Shown: positions 12,601-27,600, numbered from the stretch's first letter. The stretch is DNA of 64,000 nt from Linyphia triangularis (GCA_963978545.1 OZ021726.1:34010459-34074458), one strand, 5' to 3'. Program-made: numbers and translations. Notes: generated by a model from the letters alone, not told the origin.

Positions 12601-15600
12601 CAGAAATTTAACAACAAAGACCCTTGAAATTTTAGTCGTTATTAATTTTTTTTTTACATTTTTTTTTACATTTGGACAAAAAGTGTGAAGTAAAATTTGG
12701 AAGTTTCGGAGAAAAAAGTTAATGAAATATGTATGATTTGATACATTGGTATAGCCATATTAAGCTTTGCATAGAAATAAAAATAATGGACGCACATTTT
12801 TTTTCTGGTAGGTGTAGACCTACAAGGTGGCTAAAGTTTTTGTACAAACAATATTATTTTTAAACAATGTAAATTTCATTACCAAATGAAATGTTAATTA
12901 ATAGCTATGCATTAATTTTCTGTTCAAACTGATCATTATAAAAATATATGCTGTGCTTGGATAATTCCTAGCATGACCATACTGATTGAATGTGATATTG
13001 AACGAAACCAATAAACGAGTTTCAAAATAGCTAAATCTTATTGAGAAATTATTACCATATTACATTCTATTCCAACATTACACTACCTTAACAATCAAAT
13101 TTGCATCAGTTTCTCTGCTAGCCTCAGCATGAACTTGTCCTAAAGATGCACTGTAACCAGGAGGACCAGGTAACTCAACTTGACGCTCAGCTTTTGTTCT
13201 AAAGGGAATAGAATGGAAAAGTATGATACTTAGAGGTGAATATTGGGATAACTAATTTAACAAACAAGCCAAAGAACTGTCGAAAGCACTGGAATCAATT
13301 TTGCTAAAACATTAAAAGCTTTTAAATAGCTTTATGATATTACGGATGATGAACATATCTTATGATGAATTTGTACTACACAATCATTGGAAAATGTATA
13401 AAAATTTAGCAAAAAAAATAATCAAAAGTTTCACCAAAAAATTATTAATCAGAATTGATAAGAAATTGCTGAAATTTGTAGTTTTCAAGTTATTAGAATT
13501 AGCAAAACATCAACAGTGTTTGCCAGATTATTAGAATTAGAGATCAAAATTTTCAGAATAGGCAAATATATTCTGCTGCGAATGAAAGTTAAGTACACTA
13601 AAAAAATAAGCTATTGGAACAAAGAGTAATGAAAGCAAAAATATGTGTAGCATCAGCTATCCTTTTCCACATAATGACCCTACTTACTATACCTCAAAAC
13701 TCAATTTTTTAATTGGTAGCCAATGGCTACTAAAACCCCACAGAATGGTAGCCAAATTTCAAAACATGGTAGCCAAACTTTAAAAACAAAAAATCTGTGC
13801 GTAAACATTGTATATTTCAAAGAAAACTCCATATTCCTTTTGTAATTTTTAAACATTATGTTGACATGTAATATTATGTTGAACATGTCACTTTGAAGCA
13901 CTAAAAAAATTCATATGAGCTCAGGCTAGAGGGAAAATTTTGAATCTGCATGTTAAATGACTAATTATAAATATAATTAAGTGAGGAGACAAAATCAAAG
14001 GGTAAAAAGAAATTTAGTGAACAACATTATATAGAGCTGATGTGTCATAAATTTTTAAATAAAATCCTGTCTCCTAGTAGAACCAGAATCTAGGGAATGC
14101 TTCCACCACATATTGATGGCATTCGTTAAATTTTGACTAGCTATGTCTTGTCCATTCTTTTGGATTCTCAGTCTAGATTGCAAAGTTTCTATGGTCATAG
14201 ATAAATTTCGCTCTCCAAGTGTATTTTTCATCCTGCTCCATACTCTTTCTACCTCAGCATTACTTGCAGGTATGCATAGAAGGATGTTGACCAATTTTTT
14301 CATTTCATTCAAATGAGTGAGCGAATCACTGCATAGCATTTTAAATAAACGAAGGAAATTCGTTGAGCCTGCAAAGTTCGATTTAATTAATGGTTTCAGT
14401 TCTCTCCATTGTTGCAGGGAACTGCTTTTGTCCAACTTGAACATTTCAGCCACTTCTTCAATCGATTCATTACCTTAACTATTAAACTCTCTTTCCTCAC
14501 AATTTGGAATAAATAATACATCCATTGTTTGAAATATTCTCAACAATGGAGATGTAGTGGTGACCCTTTTGTTAAAAATATCTAAAAAACTAGTATAAAA
14601 ATTAACTGTAGTTTCCCATGGTTCCACTTCTGCCTGATTATTATGTTTTTTAGCAGGCAATAGTAAAACCTGCCCGCGAAATCTATATTTCGCATGGTCA
14701 ATAACGTCACACTCTTTAGTAAATCCAAGCAATCATTCCTTCACATCCTTTTTTATCGCATTAATGTCATTGAGACCCTTTTTCATCTTAGAATTGGCTA
14801 TATTCAGTCAGTTTGGACTCTAAGGCTTGGGACACTTTTGACATAACACCAATAAAATCAGCAACAGAGAAGAACATATACATCATGTTATAATCCTTCA
14901 ATTTCTTTAAAATCCCTGATGCTGAGGCTTTTACCAGGGGTGGGAAGGGCTAAAGGTTTGGAGCAGCAAAATTTAACATTTGGAGCAGATTTGCAAAAAA
15001 TTGGAGCAACAAAATTTAATTTTTGGAGCAGAATAAGAAAAAATGTAGCGGCAAAATTCGAAGATTAATACCAGAAATATAATAAATTGTAGCTGATTTA
15101 ACTACAATTACAATAATTAAAATTTTAACTTGTATAATTTTATTTTTCTACATAAAAAACATGTTATTAAATATAAAATTATAAGATGTACATAAAATTA
15201 CAAGATAAAATATAATTTGCAAATTTAAAAGATATAATTTGTAAAAAAAATACTTATTAGTTTTTGACATTTTGCGAATGGGTTTCCTATGCAAAACAAA
15301 GCTCTTTTTGCTCGCTAAGAGTTTCATTGTAACACAAACACAGCTCGCTTAACTCTCTGAAAAGTTTAATTGCTACACAAGCACAAACTCGCTGAAAATT
15401 TATTGCTATGCAAGGACAGCCTCGCTTCACTCAGTAGAAGGTTCATTGCAGTGCAAACACAAGTTCACTTGGCTCGCTAAAAATTAATTGTAACGCAAAC
15501 CCTTAATATTAGAACCCCCTCCCTAATGAGAACCAAAAAATTTGCACGTTAATACAATAACACAACCCCCCTCACCCTTCTGAATTATTTCAACATGTAA

Positions 15601-18600
15601 TTATGAAAAGCAAAATTAGAAGGCCTAAACTACTTATGTTTAAAATTTCAGAGCTCTAGATCTATTAGAAATCGCTTTGTAAAAATATTAAATAAAACAC
15701 AAATTAAAATTTTAAAATTCTGTTTTTAAAAAGTTTAATAAAAAAAAGGCCAAAACTACTTATGTTGAAAATTTCAGAGCTGCACCTCTATTTGAAGTCG
15801 GTTTATACAATATAAAAAAAAATTTAATTAAAAAATTAATTAAAAATAATTAAAATTTTAACATTCTGTCTGTCACAAATGTACAATTCGAAGGTCAAAA
15901 CTACTTATGTTGAAAATTTTTGAGCTGCAGCCTTATTAGAAGTCGTTTTATAATTTTTTTTTAATTAAAAAAATTTGTTAAAAAAAACTAATTAAATTTT
16001 AACATTCTGTTTGTCACAAACGTACAATTTGAAGGCTAAAACCACTTATGTTGAAAATTTCAGAGCTGTACCTCTCTTTGAAGTCAGTTTGTTAAAAAAA
16101 AATTAATTTAAAATGAACTAATTAAAATTTTAACATTCCGTTTGCCAAAGGTACAATCAGAAGGCCAAAACTACTTATGTAAAAAATTATATTATTATAA
16201 AACTCATTTGTGTAAAAATAGCAATTCTTATAGCAAAAATACCAATACAGTAAAATTAAAATAAGGCTGTTTCTAAATTTTTGTAAATGTTCTAAAATTT
16301 TGAGAATTTTTTTATTTTCCAAATCGAGTCAAATTCTGAGTCAAAAAGGCGATTTTACCCTACATGCCGTTCTATAAACTTATAAAAAAGTATTACTTTT
16401 TTTTTTTTTTAAATTGGAAACATTCCGGGATTTTTATTACATTTTTGTGATACTTAATTTCAAATGTAAAACGGATGTTTAAAAGTAAATGACCAACAGT
16501 CAACAAGTAAATTGTAAAAAACATCCCTAAATTTATTAGAAGGCATAATCACTACGTGTGTCCGAGTGGAAATATTCTTTTTAAATGCTTAGTAAAAGCA
16601 TTTGATGGTTATACACCTTTAACTTTTTAGCAATTCCTTTCCTCTACCTCTTTATTTCGAACAAGAGGGCGTGGTAAAAATCCGGCGAAACACCCTTAAT
16701 CAAGGTACGTACGTACAAAATGGCCATCCGTGCTAAGTAGAAATTGGAAATTTTGAGGCTGCCCCCTAAATTCTATCTCGGAATGTCGCACGTGATATAC
16801 TAGCTATCAGTACTCGGCAATTTTAATTTGTACCGATGCAAAGCGTGTTTGAACATGAATGCGCATGCGTGAATGTCGATTTCAGAGGGATAATCCACAC
16901 ATTGCATTCTGTTGGGGGAGGGGGGGGGGAAATGAATGTTTTGCAAATTCGTGCGAAAACGGCCCTTGAGGTTGCCGTAATTTCGTCTCCGCATAGATTT
17001 GACGTGCGGGGGAGCTGGTTTGGTGCTTTAGCGTGCGCGTTTAAAAGAAGATTTAAAGAAAATTGGCGCAGAATTGCACTTAAATGTGGTTTTGTAGCAG
17101 GTTGGCGCAGGATACCATTTTTGGCCCGCGTTGGCGCAATTGGCGCAGAATTCCCACCCCTGCGACCACTAGCCGGATTTCTATTGGAAAAGGGATTGGT
17201 TTGGGGAGAAGTTTCAGGTCAGGATGGCTGTTGAGCGTTTAGCAAATGGTAGCCACATTGGCGACTTTAGTTAAAAAAATGGTCGCCAAAACGTAAGAAT
17301 TGGTCGCATTTGGCGACTGGCGACCGCGAATTTTGACCTTTACTACTTACACATAAATATTTATAACAATACACTATTGCAGTGTTCTTCCACCTGTGTT
17401 CCACGGAACCCTAGGGTTCCATTCGCACATTTTAGGGGTTCCACGAGTTAATGCTAAAATTTGAATGTTAACTCGATAAAGTTGAAACTGAAGCTTTGGG
17501 AGGAATGCACCAACAAAAATAATGCAGAATGTTTTTCTAATTTAAACGATTTCTTGGTAACCAATATTACCGCATTCGACCTCAGAATTTAAAAAGTAAT
17601 ATATTGTGGAACATTTAACTGGATTGCAAAAGACATTTTTGGAATATTTTCCCCTTAATTGCAATAACTTAAGTTGGGTCCAAAATCCTTTTAATGAGAG
17701 CAGTGAGGTGGATACTTTCCAATTAAGGAAAGACAGCAATTTATAGATATATATGTAATGTATTCGCATTGGAATCGTCAATGTAGCTATTAGATTGCTC
17801 TAATAAATTCTCCAGTTAGCGAGAACCACTTAGAACATAGTAGAATGTCACTCAAACTCATATAAGCTACATAGTCCGTCTTGACTCCGCCTTTTAGAAT
17901 ATCAAACCTTGACACTAGAGATTGCATCACCCACTTCGCTCCGAGCCTTTCTTTTACTTTTTGTTTAATCTTGGCTGCTTTTTTATATCCTAAGAGTGTC
18001 GACACTATTTTACTGTTACATATATGTACTGACACTACATTCAAATCTACATTTGGACAGGATGACATTGGCAATTTTTCATAAAATTAATGGAAAAATA
18101 TCCAGAAATTTCCAAATGCTGGTAAAAGAATTATGACTTTCATAACAAACAATCTCTGCGAGAAAACCTTTTCCACATACGTCGCTACAAAAACCAAGTA
18201 TATAAATCGACTTGATGCCAAAAAAGATATGTCTCCAATTAACACCGATTCATCTAGATATTGATTAATTGTGCCGTAATAAACAAGCACAATGAAGTCA
18301 TTATATATTTTCAATATTTTTTTCTTCTTTGTTTTCAATTGCATATGTAAGTATAATACAAATAATTTAATTTTATATGTAATATTTATCTTTTTGTTTA
18401 AATAAATTTAAATTTATAGAAAAGGTTTTATAATAAAAGCAGAGACGCACATTGTTTACAACATGTAATATGTAACCCCCCCCCCCCCTTCATCAAAAAA
18501 AGCAAAGCTGGATGTGTACCCTGAACCAAGTTTTCCATACGAAAAATTATCTAAAAAAAAAAGATTCTGGTGGATGACAAAGGTTGAAAAACACTGCAGA

Positions 18601-21600
18601 ATTGCAATGAAAGTCATTGATTGCATCATGGATAATTATTTCAGTCGATGATTAAACTATCTTTCATTTGATTCATTTAGCTTTTTTAATATCATATACA
18701 GTGAAATAAAGTTTCTGGGAACTATCAGAATCAAAATCTATTAAATGAAAGGAAGTCAGTTTATCACATCTATCCGAGATGTGAACAGACAAATAAGAAA
18801 TTAGTTGAAAAGGCTACTTTTCCTTGGACTTAAAACACAAAAATAGTTAAATGTTATAAACAGCTGGAATATTTGATGCTGCAATTTGTAAATTTCCGGG
18901 AACATCACAAGTGTAAAAGTTTAAAAAGTGATATTAGCTTCCAACAGTGATTTTACAGGAAACATGACACCACTCAAAACCATCAATGCGTTATCAATTA
19001 TAAGATCTTTATTGAAGGCATTCCAAATAGCGAGTGAGTGGAAACCTGTGTAGCAAATGGCGAACAATCTCCCCTTCTCGCCAAGTTTCTCGCCAATATT
19101 CGCCACACACCCCAACGGTGAACAGAATGTTCACCCAATTAAACATATAATGCAAATCAAAGCAATGAAATAAACAATCAAATGAAAATAAACAATTAAG
19201 ATACATACTTAAAGATCTCGCAACAAATAAATTTTAAAAATAATTAATAATGTACTCTTCATTAACATAAATGTGAAAAATAAGAACAAATTAGTTTAAG
19301 AACATCATGTGATTTCTAAAGGATAAAGCAATTGGATTGGTTTTCTGAAGAGACCTTTAGAAGTTTTAACTAAACAAGATCTAACGTTATTGTCTCTTCC
19401 AATATATATCTCTTTGATTACCCCAAGTTCCCACAATAATTTTGACTTAACATTCCCTTCAACAATCACCACATCATTTAATTGCAAGTTTTTACGAAGA
19501 GATGGGGATTTAAAGTTATTAACAGTCTTTAACTGGAGTAAATACTGTTCTTTCCAGCGTCTCCAAATTTGTTTCAAAAGGAGTGTCTGGTAAGTCTTTC
19601 TCCTTTGGTATGATTGCTTGGCCGATGTAGAGTCAATCAGTTCGATGAAATGTACAGGGTATTTAGAATCACCATAACCTAATTCGAGGAAGTGAGCCGG
19701 CATGAGAGGTTCTGGCTCCCCTGGGTCATTCTCTACATAGGTTAGAGGTCGATTGTTGATGATGACTTCAACCTCTGAGAGAATCGTTGAAAGTTCTTCA
19801 AATGTCACAAGTGCCTTGCCAAGTATTTTACGCAGTGGTTCCTTTACAGTCTTAACAAGGCGTTCGTAGAAGTCACCCCACCAAGGGGCATGTTCAACTA
19901 TGAATTTCCAGCTGATACCTTTGTCTGCGACAAAATTTTGTAACTTGTGTCTTTCAAGATGTTAGTGAAATACGTCAACTCTCTTTGAGCCGCTTTAAAT
20001 GTACGAGCATTGTCGGAGTAAATCACTTGGCAATTACTTCTTCGTGCAAGGAACCTTCGAAAAGCAAGTAAAAAACACTTTGTGGACATGTCCGATACTA
20101 GTTCCAAATGAACGGCTCGTGTTACAGCACACGTAAACAGAGCGACGTAAGATTTTTGAGTATCTTTACTATTCTTTACAAGGATTGCACCTGTAAAATC
20201 AACACCTACGATTTGAAAAGGAGGAGATCGGGAAATTCTATCTCGTGGCAACTGACCACTCAGTTGATCAGCTGGTTTGGCATTATATTTTTTGCAAATG
20301 AGACAGTTGCGAATGACCGTTTTAACTAATTGACGGATTTTAGGTACCCAATAATGTTTTCGAAGTTGAGTCAAAGTTGCAGATACACCACAATGACCTA
20401 TTTCTCTATGTTCTCTAGTCACAAGTAACTCGGTAAATTTACAGCGTCGAGGAAGAATTACAGGATGCTTTTCACCAAAGCATAACTCTGCTTCGAGCAA
20501 CCGTCCAGTAATTCGTAACAAACAGTCTTTATCCAAATAAGGCACTAAACTCTTTATTTCCGAGTTATTCTGAAGTTGCTTGTTACTTTTTAAAGCTGAT
20601 ATTTCAGCAGAATAGAATTCGATTTGAACGTACTTGATCCAAAAATATTCAGCATTTTGTATCTCATCCGCAGTAAGATACAAGCTCAATGATTTATTTA
20701 AGTTTTTAACATTGTTCACGAATCGAAAAATCCATGCGGTTACTCTCAAAAGTTTTTTAAGACTGCTGAATCGTTCTATGTCGACAAGAGATTCCTTAGG
20801 TTGGGTAACTGCCACATGCACACTGGAACGAAGTTCCAATTCTTCAGAACAAAGTTCCGAATCTAAAATTGGACGATGAAGATTTGGCCAATGGTCAGGT
20901 GGTAGTCTAAGGCAAGGTGGACCGTTCCACCACAGTTCGTTTTGCACTAAATTGAGAGCAGATGTACCACGCGAAATGAGATCAGCAGGATTGTCCTTTC
21001 CTGGACAGCGTCTCCACCAGATCGGGTCGGAGAGCATTTGGATTTCTTCAACACGATTTTTGACGTATGGTTTGAATGTTGAAGAATCGCCGCGAATCCA
21101 GTAGTACGAAATAAGAGAATCTGTCCAGTAGTAAATGTTGTCGTCGAATCTGAGGCAAGATGATACCTGTTTAGCCAACCTAGCTGACAATAAAGCTGCT
21201 GTCAATTCAAGTCGGGGCAATGTCATTGACTTCAAAGGTGCTACACGACCCTTCGAGCAAATAAAACTCGTCTCAATTTCATTGTTACGAGTAACAAAAC
21301 GCAAGTACAATACTGTACCGTAGGCTGTCTTACTCGCGTCGGAGAAACAGTGTATCTCAACAATTGATATATCTGGTTCGAGTTCACCTAAATAATACCG
21401 AGGTATCTTTATCTCAGTCAAGTCCTCAGCTTCGCTACTCCACTGCTGCCACTGGTGGCGTAGCTTTGGAGGAAGTTCCGAGTCCCAGTCCACTCCCAGA
21501 GTAAAAAGATCTTGAAGTACACGTTTCAGTTTGATGACAAATGGGCCGATAATCCCTATAGGGTCGAAGATACGCCCAACTACACTTAGAATAAATCTCT

Positions 21601-24600
21601 TTGATTCGATTTTACGAGACATAAACTTCAATAAGTCTTTCGGATCAAAATAAATCAAATCTCTTTCTGGATCCCAAGAAAGTCCTAAAACCTTAATCGG
21701 TAGACTAAGATCATCAGCAACAGTTTGAGAGAATTCTGGCTCAACCCTTTCTTGTTGCCATAACAAATAAAGTTGCTTCGAGTTAGTTCGCCACTTACGG
21801 AGTAACATGCCAGCATCACTGAATATTTGCAAGCACTCCATGGAGGTATGTAGAGCGTCCTGAACATCATTTCGGCCGGATATGACGTCATCAACATACA
21901 CAGAGCTGCTTAGCAAATTAAATGTATGAGGATACTGTTCCTTGTATTTTTTGAAATGATGTTTTAAAGTTGCTGCAAGCAGGTATGGACTATGCCCAAG
22001 TCCAAAAAGAACTCTCGTGAAATTTAGGACGTAGGGCTCGTTGTTTAGATTATCAGTCCAGAAGAAACGCGTGAAATCTCGATCAGCAAGGTCCAATTCA
22101 ATTTGAAGGAAAGCCGATTTCACATCAGCTGTAAAGGCCACAGAATTTTCTCGAAATCTCAGAAGCAGTTCTAAGATATTGGGATGCAAATTTGGTCCAG
22201 TATATAGAGTCTCATTTAAAGACAAATTTTTATCTTCGTGAGCTGAACCATCAAAAACAACTCGAAGCCGACTTGTGGTTTTGTTGCTACGTATCACTGC
22301 ATGATGGGGTAGGTAACATCCCTGACTATTCGACAAAGATTCACAAGAAGTACGCTCAACGATACCTTCCCTAACATAGTCATCGATTACATTCTTATAC
22401 TCACAAAACAACTCGTGATCACATTTGAATCTACGAACCAACCCCTCAAAGCGTTTATGCGCAACAAACTCATTATTTTGTAAAGCCTCTCTCATACCTG
22501 GTCTCCATGGCAAACTTACGCGATATCGACCATCTACGAAACTAATTGAGTTATCAAACTCACTTAGTACCTCTTCATCTCCCTTAATCCAAGCCACTGA
22601 ATCCTTATCGTGTATCCCTAAACTTTCAATCTTCCAAAACCTTCTTAACTCAGCCGAAACAGATTCATCTTCACTGTGAATCAAATGCACCGAAGTACAA
22701 TCGCTCTGCTCATCGCACCTACCCTGAAGAGACCATCCCAGACTGGTGTCGACAGCAACCAAGTCTTTTTATTTGATTTGTTAAGGACCAATAAAAATCC
22801 GAACCAATTAACAAAGAAATTTCACAACTCCCAGTTGATTCACTACAACTAAACGTCAATCTAACACCTCTCGATTCTGTTTCCCTCCAAACTTCTGGAT
22901 TTGGAAGACTAAGTGTCGCCTTAGAAATTTCCTCAATTTCCAATGCCTCAATCACAGTCTCCTGCCTATTCAATACATTCCTTAGTCTAACTTCTACCTT
23001 GCAACAAGTTTGATTTTTAGGAGTTTTTGATCCGAACGAGTAAATATTTAGCTTTTCCAAACCTATTTTTTTTAATCCCAATCTACGAGATACATCTTTC
23101 TTAACAAAAGTCTTTTCCGATCCATTGTTAAAAAGACAAAATATTTCATCCGATGAAGTGCTACCGATAATTTCTACCTTAACACATTGCAACAAAACGC
23201 CACCGCAATTATGCATAACAGAATTTGAAGTCGTCGATTTAACGTCAACAGAGTTTTCTTTCAAGTCTAAATGCGAATTTTGTTTTTTAGAATTTTCTAA
23301 CTTGAAGCAAATAGCGCGAGCATGGCGACCCTGACAATATGTACAAACAGCCCTTTTGCAACCCTTTACACGGCAATTAATGTTGCAACATAAAAAACAT
23401 CTACTTTCTTTAATAAGCTTATCCCTCTTTTTGTTGAACGCATAAATTCTCGCACAAATCAGATGAATGAGTATTATTTTCGGAACAAAATATACAACTA
23501 AAATGCGCTGCTGTCAGGAGTTCGGTTGCAGATCCGCTCACAGTTGATTTGTTATGATTTGAAGAAAATCGCGAATTACTCTTTTGTTGCGTCTGGGTTA
23601 AGAATCTAGGCACCCTCTCGGAGAATTTATTCGAATGTGAGCCTTTGATTTGTGACTCATGTGATTTTACTAAAGCGTCCGTGCGCTCACGACTTTGAAC
23701 TTCATCGCGTAGATATGATGTTAAATCAGTGATTTGGGACTGCTTATCTTTATAAATTCGATTGAATTCTAACGCCAAATTAGGGGGAATAGCTTTCATA
23801 ATTATCGGAAACAAAAGACAGCTATAAGAATTAGGAGATATTCCTAGTGTTTCGAGTCCCCTAATATTTAATTCCAATTGATCATACAGATTTCTTAAAG
23901 CGATAACATCAAATGATTTGCGAACTGGGGTCAAATTTAACAAACGATTCATATGATAGTCAACTATAAGCTCCTTACGTCCGAATCTATCTTCTAGAAT
24001 TTTAATAGCTGTGGCATAATTTTCCGACGTCAACGTTAAACCTCGTATTGCCAATTCAGCATCAGATATGACAACCGATTTTAAATAGCAAAATTTGTCC
24101 ACATCACTCAAACTTGAATTTTCATGCACTGCCGATTTAAATCTAGCCCAAAAACTAGAGAAACTACTTATATCTTTGCCTGAAAAAGACTCTAAAGTAA
24201 GTTTTTGGCAAGCGTGGTTGATTTGTTAAAGCAGAAAGAAATGAGCTATTTACAGGAAGTGCTGTTGTGTTTCCCACGAATTTTGAATACTAACTGAACT
24301 TGGAATCGAAACCAATTCTATATAATGCTCAGCGCGGGTTTTCCAAATTATAAATTTATCTCTATATTCTTCACGAGTTAATATTTCATCTCCCAGATTA
24401 TCGATATCTATTAAACCCTCGACTTCCTTATCGAGTTTACTTAATTCCTCAAATTTAGAAATTAACTGTACATATATTTCATGTACTACTGTTTTGTCGG
24501 CAGAATTATTTATTTCGGATTCCAATTTATTAGTTTGCCTTGTCACAATAGACCTTATGACAGAACGAGTCTTTTTTGTTCTTTCTAATAAAGCCAGATT

Positions 24601-27600
24601 TGATGCATCCATTTTAAACCGAAACACTTTACAAGCAAAACAAATATTAAAATGACAATACCATACTAATCCAAAATGCAGCAATCTAGTACAAATTTCA
24701 GCTCCACAAACAGAAAACCAATATCAGAATCCACACTAACTTATTAATTACTTTCCTTTAATCAACAAACGAACAAGTTCAATTTTCGAAACACCGACAC
24801 ACGAATCAACCAAAAGCAACGAAATAAACCGAACAAAAACCAAATTCAACTGTCAATCATCACTGTATAAATACAACAAACCGAACCGAAACAAAAACGA
24901 ATTAATCACCTCCAACATGCAGCGAAAACATGCGCCAATAATCCAAAGTGGTTAGTGTCGACGAGGGCTCTTCAAAATTCTTCGAATACAATTTGCTCGA
25001 AAAACACGATATCAGTCACAACAACACAATAATTCCCAACAACACAACATTTCCCGGCCTATGCACCAATATTTAGGGGAAACATGACACCACTCAAAAC
25101 CATCGATGCGTTATCAATTATAAATTATAAGATCTTTATTGTAGGCATTCCAAATAGCGAGTGAGTGGAAACCTGTGTAGCAAATGGCGAACAATCTCCC
25201 CTTCTCGCCAATATTCGCCACAGTGGTGTATCAAGAGGTTATGCAAAGGAATACACCCCCCCAAATAATTTTGCTCTGTACTCAAATTGATGCTAGTTGC
25301 CATATTTTTAAAGCATCAAAAATTTGAGTTGTGAATGTCACCATTTTGATCACTAATTATACATTGCTGATTCTTTATTTAAAGAATTAAACCAAGGTCA
25401 CTAGTACTAATTTTGAACTTTTCTTACTAAAACATTTTTCTTTTATTTCAATACTACACACTCTTAAAACAGTAAAAAATGGGACAAATTTTTATGAACT
25501 TTTGTCAGAGAAAACTGTAGTTACTAATGCAAAATTAGATAGACGAATACTTATTAAAACATGCTATTAATAAAAGCCATAAAAAGTCCTTTTTCCTCTC
25601 AACAACTTTTAAATATATATGTAGAATATACTGTTATAGTAACTAAATCAAGATAAAAACAAGGGGCGCTACTATTTTCAGTCATTTAACAACAAACATC
25701 CAACATATATTTTTAAAAGTAGTTGAAGGAAAAATAGTCTATAGTTACTTTTATTTGTGCTGTTATTAAAAGTAACTTTTTAATATTAATTTTTATGTCC
25801 TACTCTTTACTCAAATATTTACTTACTATAATTTTTTTAATTGATTGCAAATTTATACGTTTTGCTTAAGGCAATAAAATTTTGTGATGTCAAGTGCAGT
25901 ATTAAACTCATTTACATATTTTTCTTTCCCAATCTATGAAATATTAAAAATCCTTTTCGACCATTTGTTCTTAAAATAATGTTACCTTACAGTTAGTGTG
26001 ATATACAAAATAAAGATTGGATACATCCATGGGGAAAATATATGGATTTGAACCAGAGCATTAAGTTTGAGAAGCCAGTTCTTAATCTACTAGACTACCA
26101 TTTTTGAGGGACAACCCATCCATAGATTTTCTTCTTCAAAACACAACAAGAAACTTAAAATCCAGATACCTGAAATCTGACAGTTTTTATTTTTTTTATT
26201 TGGCATGATAGATGCACAAAATTTATTTCTTTTTGTGGATTTTACCATACATACAATATTAATAAAACTTGGTATAACACAGAGTTCACGAAACTCTTGC
26301 AAAATGAAAAATATACATAGAGGTAACATATTACTTATATTTAGTGAAATGAATTAGAATAATAAATGTATAAATGCTTTGTTAATATGGAAGTGGGAAT
26401 ATTTATTAAATTTATAGACAAATAAGAAAAATATAGCAGACAATCATATCAGATTGTTTGGTTGTATCGGAGATTCTCTGGTGCAAGAATTTCCTCGAAA
26501 ACTAGGTATATTTGCATTGACCCGCTTTTGCACTAGGCCTGGGGGAATACATAAAGCACACAAGGGGTATAAGCCAGTTATTATTATTTTTGGTTTAATC
26601 TGGATTTTTAAATTTCTCTATTTTAATGAAATTTTACCATCTGACTTTGTTATTATCCAGGGAAGGAGAAGGGGGAAGACAAGTGCACTTCTTGGCGGTG
26701 CACATGTTACTTTAGTTATCAGATATTCTTAATTATTAAATAAAAAACATACTTTATAATGAATATTTTATTACTTGCTATATACAATATAACTATTAAA
26801 CAATAAAAATAAAATTAATGCATCACATTTAAAATTCTAATGATCTTTATTTTGTGCCAAAAAAATCTGCATTTCCACATTTTTAAGAAGCGATGTTGGA
26901 TTGAGTAATTAATCTTATGGAAATAAACTTTATTCAAATTGTGCAAACTGAAAAAAAATTATAAAACATTTATTTACTTACGAGTCAGAAGAGAAAATCC
27001 TTCAACGTAAATGGGAGGAAAAAATGCTAATAAGTATTTAAGCAATCAAACTAGAGAAACAACTGCGATCAGTCCATGAGCTAGTTCATATTGACTTTGG
27101 CAGATATAACAAACCATCATAGTAATAAATAACCTGATTATCTTAACTGGATAAGAACTAGACAGAAATTACCATGCTAGAAAACTGCAATCTCCTTGCG
27201 TTAATAAATAAAGCAAAACAAAATAATAGCAAGATAAAAAAAATCTGGAAGTTAATATAAGAGATTTCAAAATACAAAAGTGTAATATTTTATTTCTTTC
27301 AAGTTAGAAAAATAATAAAAAAAAAATAAAAAAATCTAAAATGAAACACAAAAAGTCTAGGAAATACTCAATTGAATTCCAAAAATAGAATATCAAGGTC
27401 TTATATCAAATGACAAATTAAATAAAAATCAAAACATTTTTCAAGAGTTGAGAGAACAAGAATTTTTTTTTCAAACAATAAAAGGAATATGTCTTTTATT
27501 GAATCTACAATATTACAAGACTACTGGCGCCTGAAAACCACCTCGCAATTTCAATACTCAGCTGTAAAAATAAAATAGAAAATAAACACAAGACTTAAAA

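Larger units (their letters stand above)
13700..17335 (-). mobile_element. Decayed hAT element with GGTAGCCA-type subterminal repeats
   Basis: Both edges hold clusters of related words: TGGTAGCCAA at about 13715-13780, and TGGTAGCCAC, TGGCGACT and TGGTCGCCAAA at about 17245-17320. The edges CTCAAAACTC and GAATTTTGACC are weak inverted termini. A hAT transposase relic lies inside on the minus strand (14055-14934). The element is split by a second CAGGGGTGGGAA-ended unit at 14935-17162. No exact target duplication was found. Confidence 0.5.
18958..25222 (-). mobile_element. BEL/Pao LTR retrotransposon, full length, frameshifted
   Basis: A 6.3 kb element in EMC4 intron 1, same orientation as EMC4. 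Order on the minus strand: 5' LTR (25222-25078), primer site (25068-25051), gag, protease, reverse transcriptase, RNase H, integrase, purine-rich tract (about 19116-19108), 3' LTR (19107-18958). The LTRs differ by only two small indels and a few substitutions. Four frameshifts break the polyprotein. No target-site duplication is obvious: flanks are TTTTACA on the left and GTGGTGT on the right. Confidence 0.92.

Noticed and set aside
14935..17162. Target-site duplication for the CAGGGGTGGGAA element
   Set aside because: The flanks GCTTTTAC and CGACCACT do not match, so no duplication is claimed.
16836..17234. 132-codon plus-strand gene
   Set aside because: It covers the right end of a hAT-type element, including its TTGGCGCAG subterminal repeats and terminal inverted repeat; no domain was recognised.
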